From: a virus
Virus record (IMG/VR): IMGVR_UViG_3300025674_000447
Coordinates: 1-22,206 of that record
Length of the DNA stretch: 22,206 bases
Direction: 5' to 3' (one strand)
The notes under the pieces are model-generated. The model saw only the letters and a list, made by a program, of their open reading frames with translations, was not told the origin of the DNA and did not search any database. Shown here piece after piece: positions 8,098 through 14,954 of this stretch. Made by a program: the position numbers and the translations under genes. Numbering within the stretch: the stretch's first letter is position 1; each line of letters opens with the position of its first letter.

Positions 8098-8130
8098 TAG
8101 ATTTAAACATAGGTAAATCGGAGAGTTCAA

Positions 8131-9234
8131 ATGTCTCGTGGTAACGAATTACAGGAAATGGAAGCAGGCACAAAGCAATCCAAAACTGCTGTTAACTCTG
8201 GCGCTAAGCCAGCGGATCCAATGCCAAAAATGATGGATCCTGGAACACAGTTAGCTTCCGTAGAAGATCTTGGTGGTCCTACCCCCGAGAACTATAAGCC
8301 CGACGATAACTCGGCAGCTTTGAAAACCCCTGGTTCTACTCTTAAAACAGTGAAGGATGCTGTTAATGCAAAAGCTGCAGCAGCAGAATCAATGAAGAAA
8401 ATGAAGGAAGAAGAAGAACTGGAGACAGAAGAAACCATCGAAGAGGAAATCGTTGACGAAATCAGCGAAGAATCCGAAGAGGTTGCTGAAGAAGTTTCCG
8501 AAGAAGAGTATGACATCGAAGAGGATGTCAATGCACTTCTGGGTGACGAAGAACTCTCCGAAGAATTCAAAGATAAAGCAAAACTGATCTTTGAATCCGC
8601 TGTTAAATCAAAAGTTGCAGAAATCAAAGAGCAACTGGAAGCTCAATACGAGGAAAAACTCATTGAGCAAGTTGCAGAAACAACTGCAGAACTCGCAGAG
8701 CGAGTAGATTCTTATCTTGAGTATGTTGCAGAAGAGTGGTTCACTGAGAACCAACTCGTAATCGAGCAAGCACTCAAGACTGAGATGACCGAATCATTCC
8801 TCCAAGGTTTGAGAGGTCTTTTTGAAGAACATTATGTATCAATCCCTGAAGATAAATATGATGTGCTTGAGAGCATGGTAGACAAACTTGATGACATGGA
8901 GACAAAACTCAACGAGCAGATCGAGAAGAATATCACTTTAAACAAGCGCCTCTCTGAGTCGGTTGCTGAAGGTATCTTTGAACAAGTTTCTGCTGGTCTT
9001 GCACAGACCCAGAAAGAGAAGCTCGCTTCACTTGCCGAAAGTGTTGAGTTTGAAAGTGAAACAACATATCGTGAAAAGCTGGAGACCCTGAAAGAGTCAT
9101 ATTTCTCTTCCAAGGTTGCAGCTACTGCTAAAACAGAATCACTGTCTGAGGGTGTAGACACTGCACATAGTGAGTCATACTCACCATCCATGTCTGCATA
9201 TCTGAAGACACTGGGTTCTTTCAGCAAGTCCTGA
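8131..9234 (+). CDS. gp22: Prohead scaffolding core protein (gp22)
   Basis: Main scaffold that forms the core around which gp23 assembles and is later chopped up by gp21. The 367 residues exceed T4 gp22 (269). The first 90 residues are polar with Pro and Gly. Residues about 90-135 are almost continuous Glu/Asp with Ser and Val. The rest is a long Glu/Lys/Leu-rich helix likely to form coiled coil. The C-terminus (SPSMSAYLKTLGSF) resembles the conserved end of gp22 that contacts the shell. GGAGAG at about 8119 serves as ribosome site. Several Leu-x-Glu and Ile-x-Glu sites are available for gp21. It lies between gp21 and gp23, as in T4. Confidence 0.93.
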   Translation: MSRGNELQEMEAGTKQSKTAVNSGAKPADPMPKMMDPGTQLASVEDLGGPTPENYKPDDNSAALKTPGSTLKTVKDAVNAKAAAAESMKKMKEEEELETEETIEEEIVDEISEESEEVAEEVSEEEYDIEEDVNALLGDEELSEEFKDKAKLIFESAVKSKVAEIKEQLEAQYEEKLIEQVAETTAELAERVDSYLEYVAEEWFTENQLVIEQALKTEMTESFLQGLRGLFEEHYVSIPEDKYDVLESMVDKLDDMETKLNEQIEKNITLNKRLSESVAEGIFEQVSAGLAQTQKEKLASLAESVEFESETTYREKLETLKESYFSSKVAATAKTESLSEGVDTAHSESYSPSMSAYLKTLGSFSKS

Positions 9235-9280
9235 ATTTAACATTAAATCAAACGTAAACATTCCCCAAAGGTAAACGCAA

Positions 9281-10702
9281 ATGTTCCAATCAGAGCATCT
9301 GCAGGAAAAGTGGGCACCTCTCCTCAACTATGAGGGTCTTGATCCAATCAAAGATTCGCACAGAAGAGCAGTAACCGCTGTCCTGCTGGAAAACCAAGAA
9401 AAGTTCCAGAGAGAGCAAAATGCTTTCGCTGAGTCAGGTTCTTTCCTGACCGAAGCTCCTACCAACGCTGTTGGTAATGGTGGTTTCACTGGTAGCTCCG
9501 CAGCTGCTGGTCCTACCGCTGGTTTCGATCCCGTTCTGATCTCGCTGATCAGACGTTCGATGCCAAACCTGGTCGCTTATGACCTCGCAGGCGTTCAGCC
9601 AATGAGTGGTCCTACTGGACTCATCTTCGCAATGCGTTCACGCTACGTCAATCAGTCTGGTACTGAAGCATTCTTCGACGAAGCAGATACCGCATTCTCT
9701 GGTCAGCCTCAGGGTCGTGACGATGCTAACGGTTTCTCCGATGTTACCGCAGGTCTCGGTACAACCTCACAGACTGGCACTAACCCTTCACTGCTGAACC
9801 CAGTTGGCACCGCTTCCTCAACCAGCTACGATGTTGGTCAGGGTATGCGTACCGACTCTGCTGAAGGTCTGGATGGCACAGGCAATGATGCCTTCAACCA
9901 GATGGCATTCAGCATCGAGAAGGTTACCGTAACTGCTAAGTCCCGTGCGCTGAAAGCTGAGTACAGCCTTGAGCTTGCTCAGGACCTGAAGGCAATCCAC
10001 GGTCTGAACGCTGAAGCAGAACTTGCTAACATTCTCTCCACTGAGATCCTCGCTGAGATCAACAGAGAAGTTATCAGAACCATCTACAAGGTTGCTGAGC
10101 AAGGTGCAGTTGCTAACACTTCAACTGCTGGTGTATTTGACCTCGACATCGACTCCAACGGTCGTTGGTCTGTTGAGAAGTTCAAGGGTCTGCTGTTCCA
10201 AATCGAAAGAGATGCGAACGCAATCGCTCAGAGAACTCGTAGAGGAAAGGGCAACATCATCATGTGCTCTGCAGACGTTGCTTCTGCACTGACCATGGCT
10301 GGTGTTCTGGATTACACCCCTGCCCTCAACGCTAACCTCAACGTTGATGACACTGGTAACACCTTCGCTGGTGTTCTGCAAGGTAAGTATCGTGTTTATA
10401 TCGATCCTTATTCGGCAAACCTGACTGCTGCTAACGCAGCAAGCAACAGCGGCAACCAGTACTACGTTGTCGGTTATAAGGGTTCTTCCCCTTATGATGC
10501 AGGTCTGTTCTACTGCCCATACGTTCCTCTGCAGATGGTTCGTGCAGTTGGCGAGAACAGCTTCCAGCCCAAGATCGGCTTCAAGACCCGTTATGGTCTT
10601 GTTGCTAACCCCTTCGCAGAAGGAACAACTGGTGGTCTGGGTCGCCTGCAAGTCAACAGCAACCGCTACTACAGAAGAGTTGCAGTTAAGAACCTCATGT
10701 GA
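9281..10702 (+). CDS. gp23: Major capsid protein (gp23)
   Basis: Builds the hexamers of the head shell with the HK97 fold. The 473 residues compare with 521 in T4. The N-terminus (FQSEHLQEKWAPLL) matches gp23 proteins. A maturation site Leu-Thr-Glu followed by Ala at residues 56-59 fits the gp21 rule, so removing about 58 residues would give the mature form. Later conserved parts are SLIRRSMPNLVAYDLAGVQPMSGP (in pieces, about 86-110), GLIFAMRSRYV, SRALKAEYSLELAQDLKAIHG and PYDAGLFYCPYVPLQMVRA. AAGG at about 9266 is a modest ribosome site. No AATAAATA box is found in the 46-nt gap, so gp23 may depend on read-through from the gp22 promoters. A strong terminator follows. Codon choice is unusually C/G-rich, as in highly expressed genes. 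Confidence 0.97.
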   Translation: MFQSEHLQEKWAPLLNYEGLDPIKDSHRRAVTAVLLENQEKFQREQNAFAESGSFLTEAPTNAVGNGGFTGSSAAAGPTAGFDPVLISLIRRSMPNLVAYDLAGVQPMSGPTGLIFAMRSRYVNQSGTEAFFDEADTAFSGQPQGRDDANGFSDVTAGLGTTSQTGTNPSLLNPVGTASSTSYDVGQGMRTDSAEGLDGTGNDAFNQMAFSIEKVTVTAKSRALKAEYSLELAQDLKAIHGLNAEAELANILSTEILAEINREVIRTIYKVAEQGAVANTSTAGVFDLDIDSNGRWSVEKFKGLLFQIERDANAIAQRTRRGKGNIIMCSADVASALTMAGVLDYTPALNANLNVDDTGNTFAGVLQGKYRVYIDPYSANLTAANAASNSGNQYYVVGYKGSSPYDAGLFYCPYVPLQMVRAVGENSFQPKIGFKTRYGLVANPFAEGTTGGLGRLQVNSNRYYRRVAVKNLM

Positions 10703-10723
10703 TCTAATCTCACAAGGTTATAC

Positions 10724-10751
10724 AGAGGGTCCTTCGGGACCCTCTTTTTTT
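10724..10751 (+). terminator. Intrinsic terminator after gp23
   Basis: AGAGGGTCC (10724-10732) pairs perfectly with GGACCCTCT (10737-10745) around a TTCG tetraloop, and a run of seven T follows (10745-10751). This is a textbook rho-independent terminator ending the head-gene transcript 22 nt after the gp23 stop. Confidence 0.95.
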
Positions 10752-10754
10752 GTC

Positions 10755-10761
10755 CTAAATA
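10755..10761 (+). promoter_or_regulatory. Late-type box CTAAATA before the gp3-like gene
   Basis: CTAAATA sits 4 nt after the gp23 terminator and 27 nt before the next start, the same spacing and sequence as the box before gp20. It would restart transcription for the following tail and recombination genes. Confidence 0.55.
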
Positions 10762-10788
10762 TTCAGATGGAGACCTGCGTTTTACCAC

Positions 10789-11376
10789 ATGGCATTATCA
10801 ATCTTTGATAGGCAGATAGAAAATAGAAACTTTTTACAACCAACTGGATTTAAGTTTACACTGGAAAGATCTCCAAAAGTTTCTTTCTTTTGCCAGTCTG
10901 CAAACATTCCAGGAATGACTCTTGGTATTGCTAATCAACCAACATATTTGAAAGATATTCCTACACCAGGAGACAAAATTGAGTTTGAAGATTTAACTCT
11001 ACGTTTTCTTGTGGATGAAAATCTTGAGAACTACATGGAACTCTATACATGGATTAGAGGATTAGGATTTCCAGAATCTCTGCAAGAAATATACAGTCTT
11101 CAAACTGAAAGAGCAAGAAAGAATGAATCAAGGAACTTCGCCCAAGAAAAAATCGGTGGAATGGACATCTATTCTGATGGCTCTCTTCTGGTTCTCAACA
11201 GCACACAAAACTTAGAGTTCAAAGTTAACTTTGAAGGAATGTTTCCATATAGTTTGTCAACGATTCAGTTTGATGCTACAGATACTGAGATTGAGTACTT
11301 TACAGCAGATGTCATTTTCAAGTATACTATATTCCATATAACCGATACCGAAAACAAGAGACTGCACCCTAGATGA
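10789..11376 (+). CDS. gp3: Tail tube-fold protein, probably gp3 tail terminator / sheath stabiliser
   Basis: The 195 residues have a tail-tube fold pattern: FLQPTGFKFTLERSPKVSFF opens the sheet, then SANIPGMTLG, a PGDKIEFEDLTLRFLVDE segment and ENYMELYTWIRGLGFPES. This resembles gp19-type proteins, but the C-terminal half is different. T4 gp3 (176 residues) caps the tail tube and locks the sheath before joining to the head, and cyanophages carry a gene given this name right after gene 23. The gene ends with an ATGA overlap into uvsY. The ribosome site is weak (GGAG is 16 nt from the ATG). A baseplate-tube initiator such as gp54 or gp48 is the main alternative; those are longer. Confidence 0.65.
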   Translation: MALSIFDRQIENRNFLQPTGFKFTLERSPKVSFFCQSANIPGMTLGIANQPTYLKDIPTPGDKIEFEDLTLRFLVDENLENYMELYTWIRGLGFPESLQEIYSLQTERARKNESRNFAQEKIGGMDIYSDGSLLVLNSTQNLEFKVNFEGMFPYSLSTIQFDATDTEIEYFTADVIFKYTIFHITDTENKRLHPR

Positions 11377-11810
11377 TCGACCTTGATGTGATCCAAAACA
11401 TGTGGACTAAAGATTCCGCAATGGATATGGATAATCTTCATGAAGAATCCGCTCTCAAAACGAACGCACTTCATGCTAAGTATTTTGAACTATACAATAA
11501 CATACAACTGTTAAAAAAGAAAGCAGAGCAACAAAAGAAAAATATTCGTCATGAACGATATGAATACTATTCTGGAAAAGCAGATCCTGATGTTTACGTG
11601 GAGGATCCATTTCCTAAAAAAATCAGGGATAAGGATACTATGCAAAAATATCTTGACGCCGATGAAAAACTTTCTTCGGTTGCATTGAAAATTGAATATT
11701 ATGATGTAATGCTAAACTATCTTGAAAGCATTCTTAGACAGATTTCAAATCGCACATATCAGATTAAAAATGCGATTGACTTTATGAAGTTTCAGGCAGG
11801 ACTTGGTTGA
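11373..11810 (+). CDS. uvsY: Recombination mediator UvsY
   Basis: Loads the UvsX recombinase on gp32-coated single-stranded DNA. The 145 residues compare with 137 in T4 UvsY. Matching segments are RYEYYSGKADPDVY (T4 has LDYYSGRGDGDEF), the YLDADEKLSSVALKIEYYDVML stretch (T4 VLSADKDVLKVDTSLQYWGILL) and the ending IKNAIDFMKFQAG (T4 IKHIQDMRAFEAG). The protein is mostly helical and Lys-rich in the middle. The ATG overlaps the stop of the gp3-like gene (ATGA), and its own stop overlaps the next ATG (TGATG), so three genes are translationally linked. The identification is firm. Confidence 0.93.
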   Translation: MIDLDVIQNMWTKDSAMDMDNLHEESALKTNALHAKYFELYNNIQLLKKKAEQQKKNIRHERYEYYSGKADPDVYVEDPFPKKIRDKDTMQKYLDADEKLSSVALKIEYYDVMLNYLESILRQISNRTYQIKNAIDFMKFQAGLG

Positions 11811-12433
11811 TGAAAGGAAAGGAAGTTGATTATCCAAATCATGGTTGGATTCAAACTGAACTTGAACCAGACCATATTGTGTTTCTTTGGCAGAAAATAG
11901 AAGAGAAAAAAGAAAGTCTTAAAGAAAATCTAGCAGGTAATATTGCAGGCAGTTATTCGATTGAAGATACTGATCACTATTTCTTTAATGAAGTTCTTTC
12001 TCCTCATGTAGAAGCATATACTCAACTGTATGGTGGTCATCCGATTCGGGATTATGCCTACGGCGATTTTAAACTACAACTCGGCAGATTTTGGGTAAAC
12101 TATCAAAATAAGCACGAGTTTAATCCCTACCATCATCATGGTGGAGTTTATTCATTTGTTGTTTGGATGAAGATTCCAACTGATTGGAGAGAACAGAATC
12201 AACTTCCTTTTCTTGAAGGAGTTAAAGAAGATGATAAAAAAGCATCTATCTTTGAGTTTGAGTATACCGATATTCTTGGCAACATTCGCAACTATGGATA
12301 TCGTTTAGATCCAACTTATGAAGGAAAGATGCTTTTCTTTCCCTCTGCCTTAAGGCACTGTGTTTATCCATTCTATAACTCAGATGAACAACGTATTTCT
12401 ATCTCTGGAAACCTCGTTTATTACAACTGTTAA
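11810..12433 (+). CDS. Putative 2-oxoglutarate/Fe(II)-dependent oxygenase
   Basis: The ATG at 11810 shares its A with the uvsY stop; an upstream in-frame TTG is not needed. The 207-residue protein shows the pattern of the phage-type 2OG-Fe(II) oxygenases: NPYHHHGGVYSFVVWMKIP (about 105-123) carries the first metal-binding His, and FFPSALRHCVYPF (about 177-189) the second His (about 183). RISISGN (about 195-201) supplies the Arg that binds 2-oxoglutarate. The usual Asp/Glu metal ligand two residues after the first His is not obvious in the HHHGG stretch, so the His-His pair may be H108/H110. The substrate is unknown. It lies between two recombination genes. Confidence 0.75.
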   Translation: MKGKEVDYPNHGWIQTELEPDHIVFLWQKIEEKKESLKENLAGNIAGSYSIEDTDHYFFNEVLSPHVEAYTQLYGGHPIRDYAYGDFKLQLGRFWVNYQNKHEFNPYHHHGGVYSFVVWMKIPTDWREQNQLPFLEGVKEDDKKASIFEFEYTDILGNIRNYGYRLDPTYEGKMLFFPSALRHCVYPFYNSDEQRISISGNLVYYNC

Positions 12434-12436
12434 ATA
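12430..12436 (+). promoter_or_regulatory. Possible late-type box TTAAATA before uvsW
   Basis: TTAAATA overlaps the stop of the oxygenase gene and lies 21 nt before the uvsW start. It is one base from CTAAATA. The same heptamer also occurs in coding sequence near 8046, so support is weak. Confidence 0.3.
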
Positions 12437-12457
12437 GTAATGTGATGCATTGAACAT

Positions 12458-13927
12458 GTGAATACAACAGATCTTGTAATCTCTAAATCAAACGAAGTCT
12501 TCTTAAAAATCTCTACAGAACCTCATATTGAGTATGAACTGAGAGATCATTTTAAGTTTGAAGTTCCTAATGCAAAGTTTATGCCACAATATCGTGGTAG
12601 AAACTGGAATGGAGAAATTCATCTGTTTGACATGAGATCAAAGCAGATCTATGTTGGTCTCTTGGATAAGGTCGTCAACTTTTGTGAGCAGTGTGGATAC
12701 ACATATAGTTTCAAAGATAATAAGTTTTATGGTCTTCCATATGAAGAAAATGAACACATCTCAGAAGAGGGTGTCAAGGATTATATGCATTCCATTTGTG
12801 CCCATACTCCCAGGAAATACCAGATTGAGGGAGTATATGGTGCCCTAAAGCATAATAGAAAACTATTGATAAGCCCCACTGCCAGCGGCAAATCACTGAT
12901 GATTTATTCCCTTGTAAGATATTATGTGGATAAAGGCGAAAAAATTCTTCTAGTTGTTCCGACGACATCTCTTGTAGAGCAGATGTACAAGGATTTCCTT
13001 GATTATGGTTGGAATGCTGATTCATATTGCCACCGTATCTATTCAGGAAGAGAAAAAACAAATGATATGCCAGTGACAATCACTACATGGCAATCTGTAT
13101 ATAAGTTAGAAAGATCTTTCTTTGAGGACTTTAATGTTGTGATTGGAGATGAGGCTCATTTATTTAAGAGTAAGTCCCTCATATCGATTATGACCAAGTT
13201 ACACCATGCAAAGTATAGGTTTGGGTTCACAGGAACTTTAGACGGCACACAGACGCATAAATGGGTGTTAGAGGGACTCTTTGGACCGTCATACAAGGTT
13301 ACCAGAACTTCAGAGTTAATGCAACAAGGACATCTCTCAAAGTTAGATATTAACTGCCTTGTTTTGAAGCACACTCCAAGAAAATTTGAAACGTATAATG
13401 ATGAGATCGAGTATCTGATTTCTCATACTCAAAGAAACAAGTTCATTACAAATCTAACTCTTGATCTAAAAGGAAATACTTTGGTTCTCTTCAGTCGGGT
13501 TGCCGCACATGGAGAACCACTTTTTGAAATGATAAATAAATTGAAGGGCGACGATCGTAAAGTATTTTTCGTTCACGGTGGCGTTGATGCAGAGGATCGA
13601 GAACTAGTTCGGGAAATCACTGAAAGAGAATCCAACGCTATTATTGTCGCTTCATACGGAACCTTTTCAACTGGTGTTAATATTAAAAACCTGCATAACG
13701 TTATATTTGCCTCTCCAAGTAAATCTAGGATAAGAAATCTTCAATCAATCGGGAGAGTCCTCAGAAAAGGTAAAAACAAAACAAAAGCAATATTGTATGA
13801 TATTGGTGATGATTGTACATATAACTCAAGAAAGAACTACACTCTGAACCATCTGATTGAAAGAATCAAAATCTACAATGAAGAAAATTTCAACTATGAC
13901 ATTATTACAATCAACTTAAAGGATTAG
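12458..13927 (+). CDS. uvsW: RNA-DNA and branched-DNA helicase UvsW
   Basis: Superfamily 2 helicase that unwinds R-loops and remodels replication forks and Holliday junctions, switching T4-like phages from origin to recombination-dependent replication. The 489 residues compare with about 500 in T4. The N-terminal domain (YELRDHFKFEVPNAKF and YRGRNWNGEIHLFD) matches T4 UvsW. Helicase motifs are Walker A SPTASGKS (about 139-146), TTSLVEQ (Ia), DEAH (231-234), FTGTLDG (III) and QSIGRVLRKG (VI). The start is GTG at 12458: an ATG two bases earlier is followed at once by a stop in its frame, and the UvsW frame has a stop at 12443. The identification is firm; the start is likely. Confidence 0.95.
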   Translation: MNTTDLVISKSNEVFLKISTEPHIEYELRDHFKFEVPNAKFMPQYRGRNWNGEIHLFDMRSKQIYVGLLDKVVNFCEQCGYTYSFKDNKFYGLPYEENEHISEEGVKDYMHSICAHTPRKYQIEGVYGALKHNRKLLISPTASGKSLMIYSLVRYYVDKGEKILLVVPTTSLVEQMYKDFLDYGWNADSYCHRIYSGREKTNDMPVTITTWQSVYKLERSFFEDFNVVIGDEAHLFKSKSLISIMTKLHHAKYRFGFTGTLDGTQTHKWVLEGLFGPSYKVTRTSELMQQGHLSKLDINCLVLKHTPRKFETYNDEIEYLISHTQRNKFITNLTLDLKGNTLVLFSRVAAHGEPLFEMINKLKGDDRKVFFVHGGVDAEDRELVREITERESNAIIVASYGTFSTGVNIKNLHNVIFASPSKSRIRNLQSIGRVLRKGKNKTKAILYDIGDDCTYNSRKNYTLNHLIERIKIYNEENFNYDIITINLKD

Positions 13928-13937
13928 GAGAGTTCCT

Positions 13938-14339
13938 ATGGGAATAGAAGACGATTTTTATGCAACTATTAAGTTAGTTTCAGGTGAAGAAATATTTGCA
14001 AGAGTTGCAGCATCAGAAGAAGAGGATAGAACAGTATTACTGTTATCAAGTCCTATCACCATCGGTGAGATCAAAAATAGAATGGGAGTTATCGGATATA
14101 AGGTAGAGCCTTGGTTGAAAACAACCAAGGACGATTTATTCGTCATCACTATGGATAAAGTTTTGACTATTTCCGAAACCACAGATATGGAGATGATTAA
14201 TCTGTATCAAAGGTTTGTAAGAGACTCTGTGAGAGATGATAATCCCGTAGCGTCATCGAAACTCTCAAGAGAGATGGGTCTTCTGGGTAACATTGATGAA
14301 ACCAAGAAGAAGTTGGAGAAGTTATTTAAGAGTAGCTAA
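13938..14339 (+). CDS. Conserved-looking 133-residue protein with a possible Sm/SH3-like barrel
   Basis: The first 80 residues alternate strands and turns: YATIKLVSGEEIFARVAA, RTVLLLSSPITIGEI, GVIGYKVEPWLK and DLFVITMDKVLTISE. This pattern (strand, SGE turn, strand, long loop, strand) resembles Sm-like or SH3-like small barrels. The last 50 residues are charged and helical, ending KKKLEKLFKSS. A good ribosome site (AGGAGAG at about 13926) precedes the ATG, 10 nt after uvsW ends. It sits between UvsW and the late sigma factor, so a nucleic-acid or RNA polymerase related role is possible, but no function is recognised. A perfect 9-bp hairpin lies inside the gene at 14109-14130. Confidence 0.8.
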   Translation: MGIEDDFYATIKLVSGEEIFARVAASEEEDRTVLLLSSPITIGEIKNRMGVIGYKVEPWLKTTKDDLFVITMDKVLTISETTDMEMINLYQRFVRDSVRDDNPVASSKLSREMGLLGNIDETKKKLEKLFKSS

Positions 14340-14398
14340 AGAACTTAAAGCTTCCTTATCAACCCTAACAAAGGTATTATAGTGACATTTGGGCACCC

Positions 14399-14427
14399 TT
14401 GTCAAGCATTGGTAATCTTGGTATAAT
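14399..14427 (+). promoter_or_regulatory. Sigma70-type (early) promoter before gp55
   Basis: TTGTCA (14399-14404) and TATAAT (14422-14427) are separated by exactly 17 nt. The -10 is perfect and the -35 has one mismatch to TTGACA. It lies in the 108-nt gap before gp55, so host RNA polymerase should make gp55 RNA early. Transcription would start near 14434, giving a leader of about 14 nt to the first ATG. The rest of the gap (14340-14398) shows nothing recognisable. Confidence 0.8.
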
Positions 14428-14435
14428 GACTACAT

Positions 14436-14443
14436 AATAAATC
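14436..14443 (+). promoter_or_regulatory. Late-type box AATAAATC just downstream of the gp55 early promoter
   Basis: AATAAATC is identical to the box before gp19. It lies 4 nt before the ATG at 14448 but 31 nt before the in-frame ATG at 14475, the normal late spacing for the second start. It may let gp55 amplify its own gene late in infection. Confidence 0.4.
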
Positions 14444-14447
14444 AGAT

Positions 14448-14954
14448 ATGCTAATGATTACCACACCAGGAGCAATGCCACGTAGAAAAAGGTCAGAACA
14501 CTACGTTAACAATAAGGAGTTCCTTGCTGCTCTCATTGAGTATAAAGAGAGGATTGCCATCGCAGAGGCAAAGGGACTTCCTAAACCAAGGATTACAAAC
14601 TATCTTGGAGAATGCTTTCTTAAGATTGCCACTCACCTGTCGTTCAAACCAAACTTTGTGAACTATATGTTCAAAGATGATATGGTTTGTGATGGTATTG
14701 AGAACTGTGTTCTTTATATTCATAACTTTGATCCCAATAAGTCTTCAAATCCATTTGCGTATTTTACTCAGATCATTCACTACGCTTTTCTGAGACGTAT
14801 TCAAAAAGAAAAGAAGCAACTGGAAATCAAGAACAAGATTCTTGAGAAAACTGGTTATGAAGAAGTGTTTGTGGACAATAATACCATTGACGGCAGCAAC
14901 TATTCCGACTATAATTCCATTAAGGACGCTGTTCACTCCAAACTCCGTTATTAA
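14448..14954 (+). CDS. gp55: Late-transcription sigma factor (gp55)
   Basis: Directs host RNA polymerase to the AATAAATA-type late promoters, with gp33 and the gp45 clamp in T4. The 168 residues compare with 185 in T4. Matching parts are HYVNNKEFLAALIEYKE (T4 NYVNNKELLQAIIDWK), DDMVCDGIENCVLYIHNFDPNKSSNPFAYFTQ (in pieces; T4 QEMIADGIEASIKGLHNFD and NPHAYITQ) and FLRRIQKEKKQ. Three in-frame starts exist: 14448, 14454 and 14475. The last puts YVNNKE at residue 10, exactly as in T4, but its AGGAG is only 2 nt away. 14448 is used here as the first start after the early promoter. The TAA overlaps the gp47 ATG. Confidence 0.93.
   Translation: MLMITTPGAMPRRKRSEHYVNNKEFLAALIEYKERIAIAEAKGLPKPRITNYLGECFLKIATHLSFKPNFVNYMFKDDMVCDGIENCVLYIHNFDPNKSSNPFAYFTQIIHYAFLRRIQKEKKQLEIKNKILEKTGYEEVFVDNNTIDGSNYSDYNSIKDAVHSKLRY

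Noticed and set aside
8292-8627. Open frame on the minus strand rich in Ser, opposite the acidic part of gp22
   Set aside because: Runs of GAA/GAG codons read as Ser-rich codons on the other strand. The gp22 frame has homology and a late promoter, so this is a shadow.
10121-10651. Minus-strand open frame of 176 codons opposite gp23
   Set aside because: It lies wholly within the capsid gene, has no ribosome site or promoter, and reflects gp23 codon bias.
10702-10789. A gene 24 (vertex protein) after gp23 as in T4
   Set aside because: The next gene is the tube-fold protein; no second capsid-like frame occurs in the window.
12456-12461. ATG two bases before the uvsW GTG
   Set aside because: It is followed immediately by TGA in its own frame; UvsW similarity fits the GTG at 12458.
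13531-13538. GATAAATA inside uvsW resembling a late box
   Set aside because: It is internal to the gene with no start codon suitably placed downstream; one such match is expected by chance in A/T-rich sequence.
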